In this document: piece by piece, positions 63,078-64,000 of the stretch
How the letters are laid out: every line of letters begins with the position of its first letter
How positions within the stretch are numbered: position 1 is the stretch's first letter
The notes under the pieces: model-generated
What the model saw: the letters and a program-made list of their open reading frames with translations, nothing else
Told to the model about the DNA's origin: nothing
Database searches by the model: none
Made by a program: the position numbers and the translations under genes
Assembly: GCA_013398955.1 (NCBI GenBank)
Contig: VWPU01006257.1
Span: 1 to 64,000, forward strand
Length of the DNA: 64,000 bases
Reading direction: 5' to 3'
DNA from: Callaeas wilsoni
Taxonomy: Eukaryota; Chordata; Aves; Passeriformes; Callaeidae

Positions 63078-64000
63078 GTGGCCGATCCCAAGTGGTTCCC
63101 CAGGGCTCAGTGTTGGGACAAGCCCTGTTCCATATCTTTATCAGTGATCTGGATGAGAGGATTGAGTGCACCCTCAGCAAGCTCACAGACACCAAGCTGG
63201 GCAGAAGTGTTGATCTGCTGGAGAGTAGGATGGCTCTGCATGGGGATCTGGACAGGCTGGATCAATGGGCCAAGGCCAAGGGTATGACATGTAACAGGGT
63301 GAAGTGCTGAGTCCTGGACTTGGGTCACAGCAACCCCAGACAGTGCTACAGGCTGGGGGAAGAGAGGCTGGAAAGTGGCCCAGCAGAAAAGGACCTGGTG
63401 GTGCTGGTTGACAGTGGCTGAACATGTGCTGTCAGTGTGCCCAGGTGGCCAAGAAGGACAATGGCAGCTTGGACTGTAACAGCCATAGTGTGGCAAGCGG
63501 GAGCAGCACAGGGGTTGTCCGCCTATACCCGGCACTGGTGAGGCCATACCTCAAATCCTGTGTTCAGCTGTGGACTCCTTTCTACAAGAAAGACATTGAG
63601 GTGCTGGAGCTTGTCCAGAGAAGGGCAACAGAGCTGGTGAAGGGTCTGGAGCACAAGTCTTATGAGGAGAGACTGGGGGACCTGGGGCTGTTTAGCCTGG
63701 ACACTCGGAGACTCAGGGTGACTGTATGGCTCTCTACAACTGCCTGAAAGGAGGTTGAAGCAAGGTAAGTGTTGGTCTCTTCCCCCAGGTAACAAGTGAC
63801 GAGACAAGAGGAAATAGCCTCAAGTTGCTCCAGGTGAGGTTTAGATCGGACATTAGGAAATATTTCTTCACCAAAAAGGCTATGAGGCATTGGAACAGGT
63901 TGCGCAGGGAAGTGGTTGAGTCACCACACTTGGTGGTATTTTAAAGACGTGTAGATGTGGCACTTGGGGACATATTTAGTGGTGGACTTGGCAGCTGAGT
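63078..64000 (+). mobile_element. CR1 LINE fragment with part of ORF2, runs off the right edge
   Basis: The longest CR1 piece here. The plus frame at 63,074-63,310 reads [15 protein letters not shown], then [14 protein letters not shown], the palm region of the reverse transcriptase. The catalytic motif is damaged: the expected FADD region reads LTD, one residue short. A second frame at 63,424-63,747 gives the ORF2 C-terminus ([37 protein letters not shown]). A stop at 63,308 and a frameshift near 63,718 break it. The 3' end lies beyond the window. Confidence 0.92.

Overview
The window is vertebrate nuclear DNA, almost certainly from a bird and probably a songbird. Evidence: several truncated copies of the avian LINE CR1, with recognisable ORF2 tail sequence and 3' ends of the form ATTCTATG; one solo LTR of an avian ERVL-like type; and sparse ancient SINE relics. 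Base composition is AT-rich, with short GC-rich islands. I found no prokaryotic features (operons, ribosome binding sites, CRISPR, insertion sequences). Nearly all open frames are chance frames or transposon remnants.

Layout. Positions 1-740 are a CpG island. On its minus strand lies what looks like the first coding exon (22-210) of a gene that continues off the left edge; its splice donor sits inside a GTGA microsatellite. From 760 to about 39.4 kb no firmly supported exon was found. This stretch holds simple repeats, three CR1 pieces (15.3, 20.8 and 24.7 kb), a weak candidate terminal exon at 22.35 kb, two clusters of short perfect palindromes (31.85 and 33.24 kb) and a probable MIR-like relic. 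At 39,448-39,697 on the minus strand there is a convincing internal coding exon (acceptor, 83 codons, donor) encoding a membrane-spanning segment of a protein I do not recognise. Around 43.7-46.3 kb lie a possible degraded retroviral reverse-transcriptase remnant, a duplicated unidentified element and a second, small CpG island.

From 48.8 kb to the right end the window is mostly transposon relics in noncoding DNA: CR1 copies at 48.9, 51.6, 58.6 and 63.1 kb (all on the plus strand), a 19-bp minisatellite at 50.5 kb, a solo LTR at 60.36-60.95 kb and a MIR-like relic at 62.2 kb.

The two exons cannot be joined into one gene on the evidence here. Both are on the minus strand, but the 22-210 exon carries its own start codon in a CpG island, so the 39.5-kb exon more likely belongs to a second gene whose promoter lies to its right (the 45.4-kb CpG island is one untested possibility). 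No self-contained new biological system is visible. The most useful leads are the unrecognised membrane-protein exon, the microsatellite splice donor, the paired palindromes and the duplicated element at 44.3/45.9 kb.
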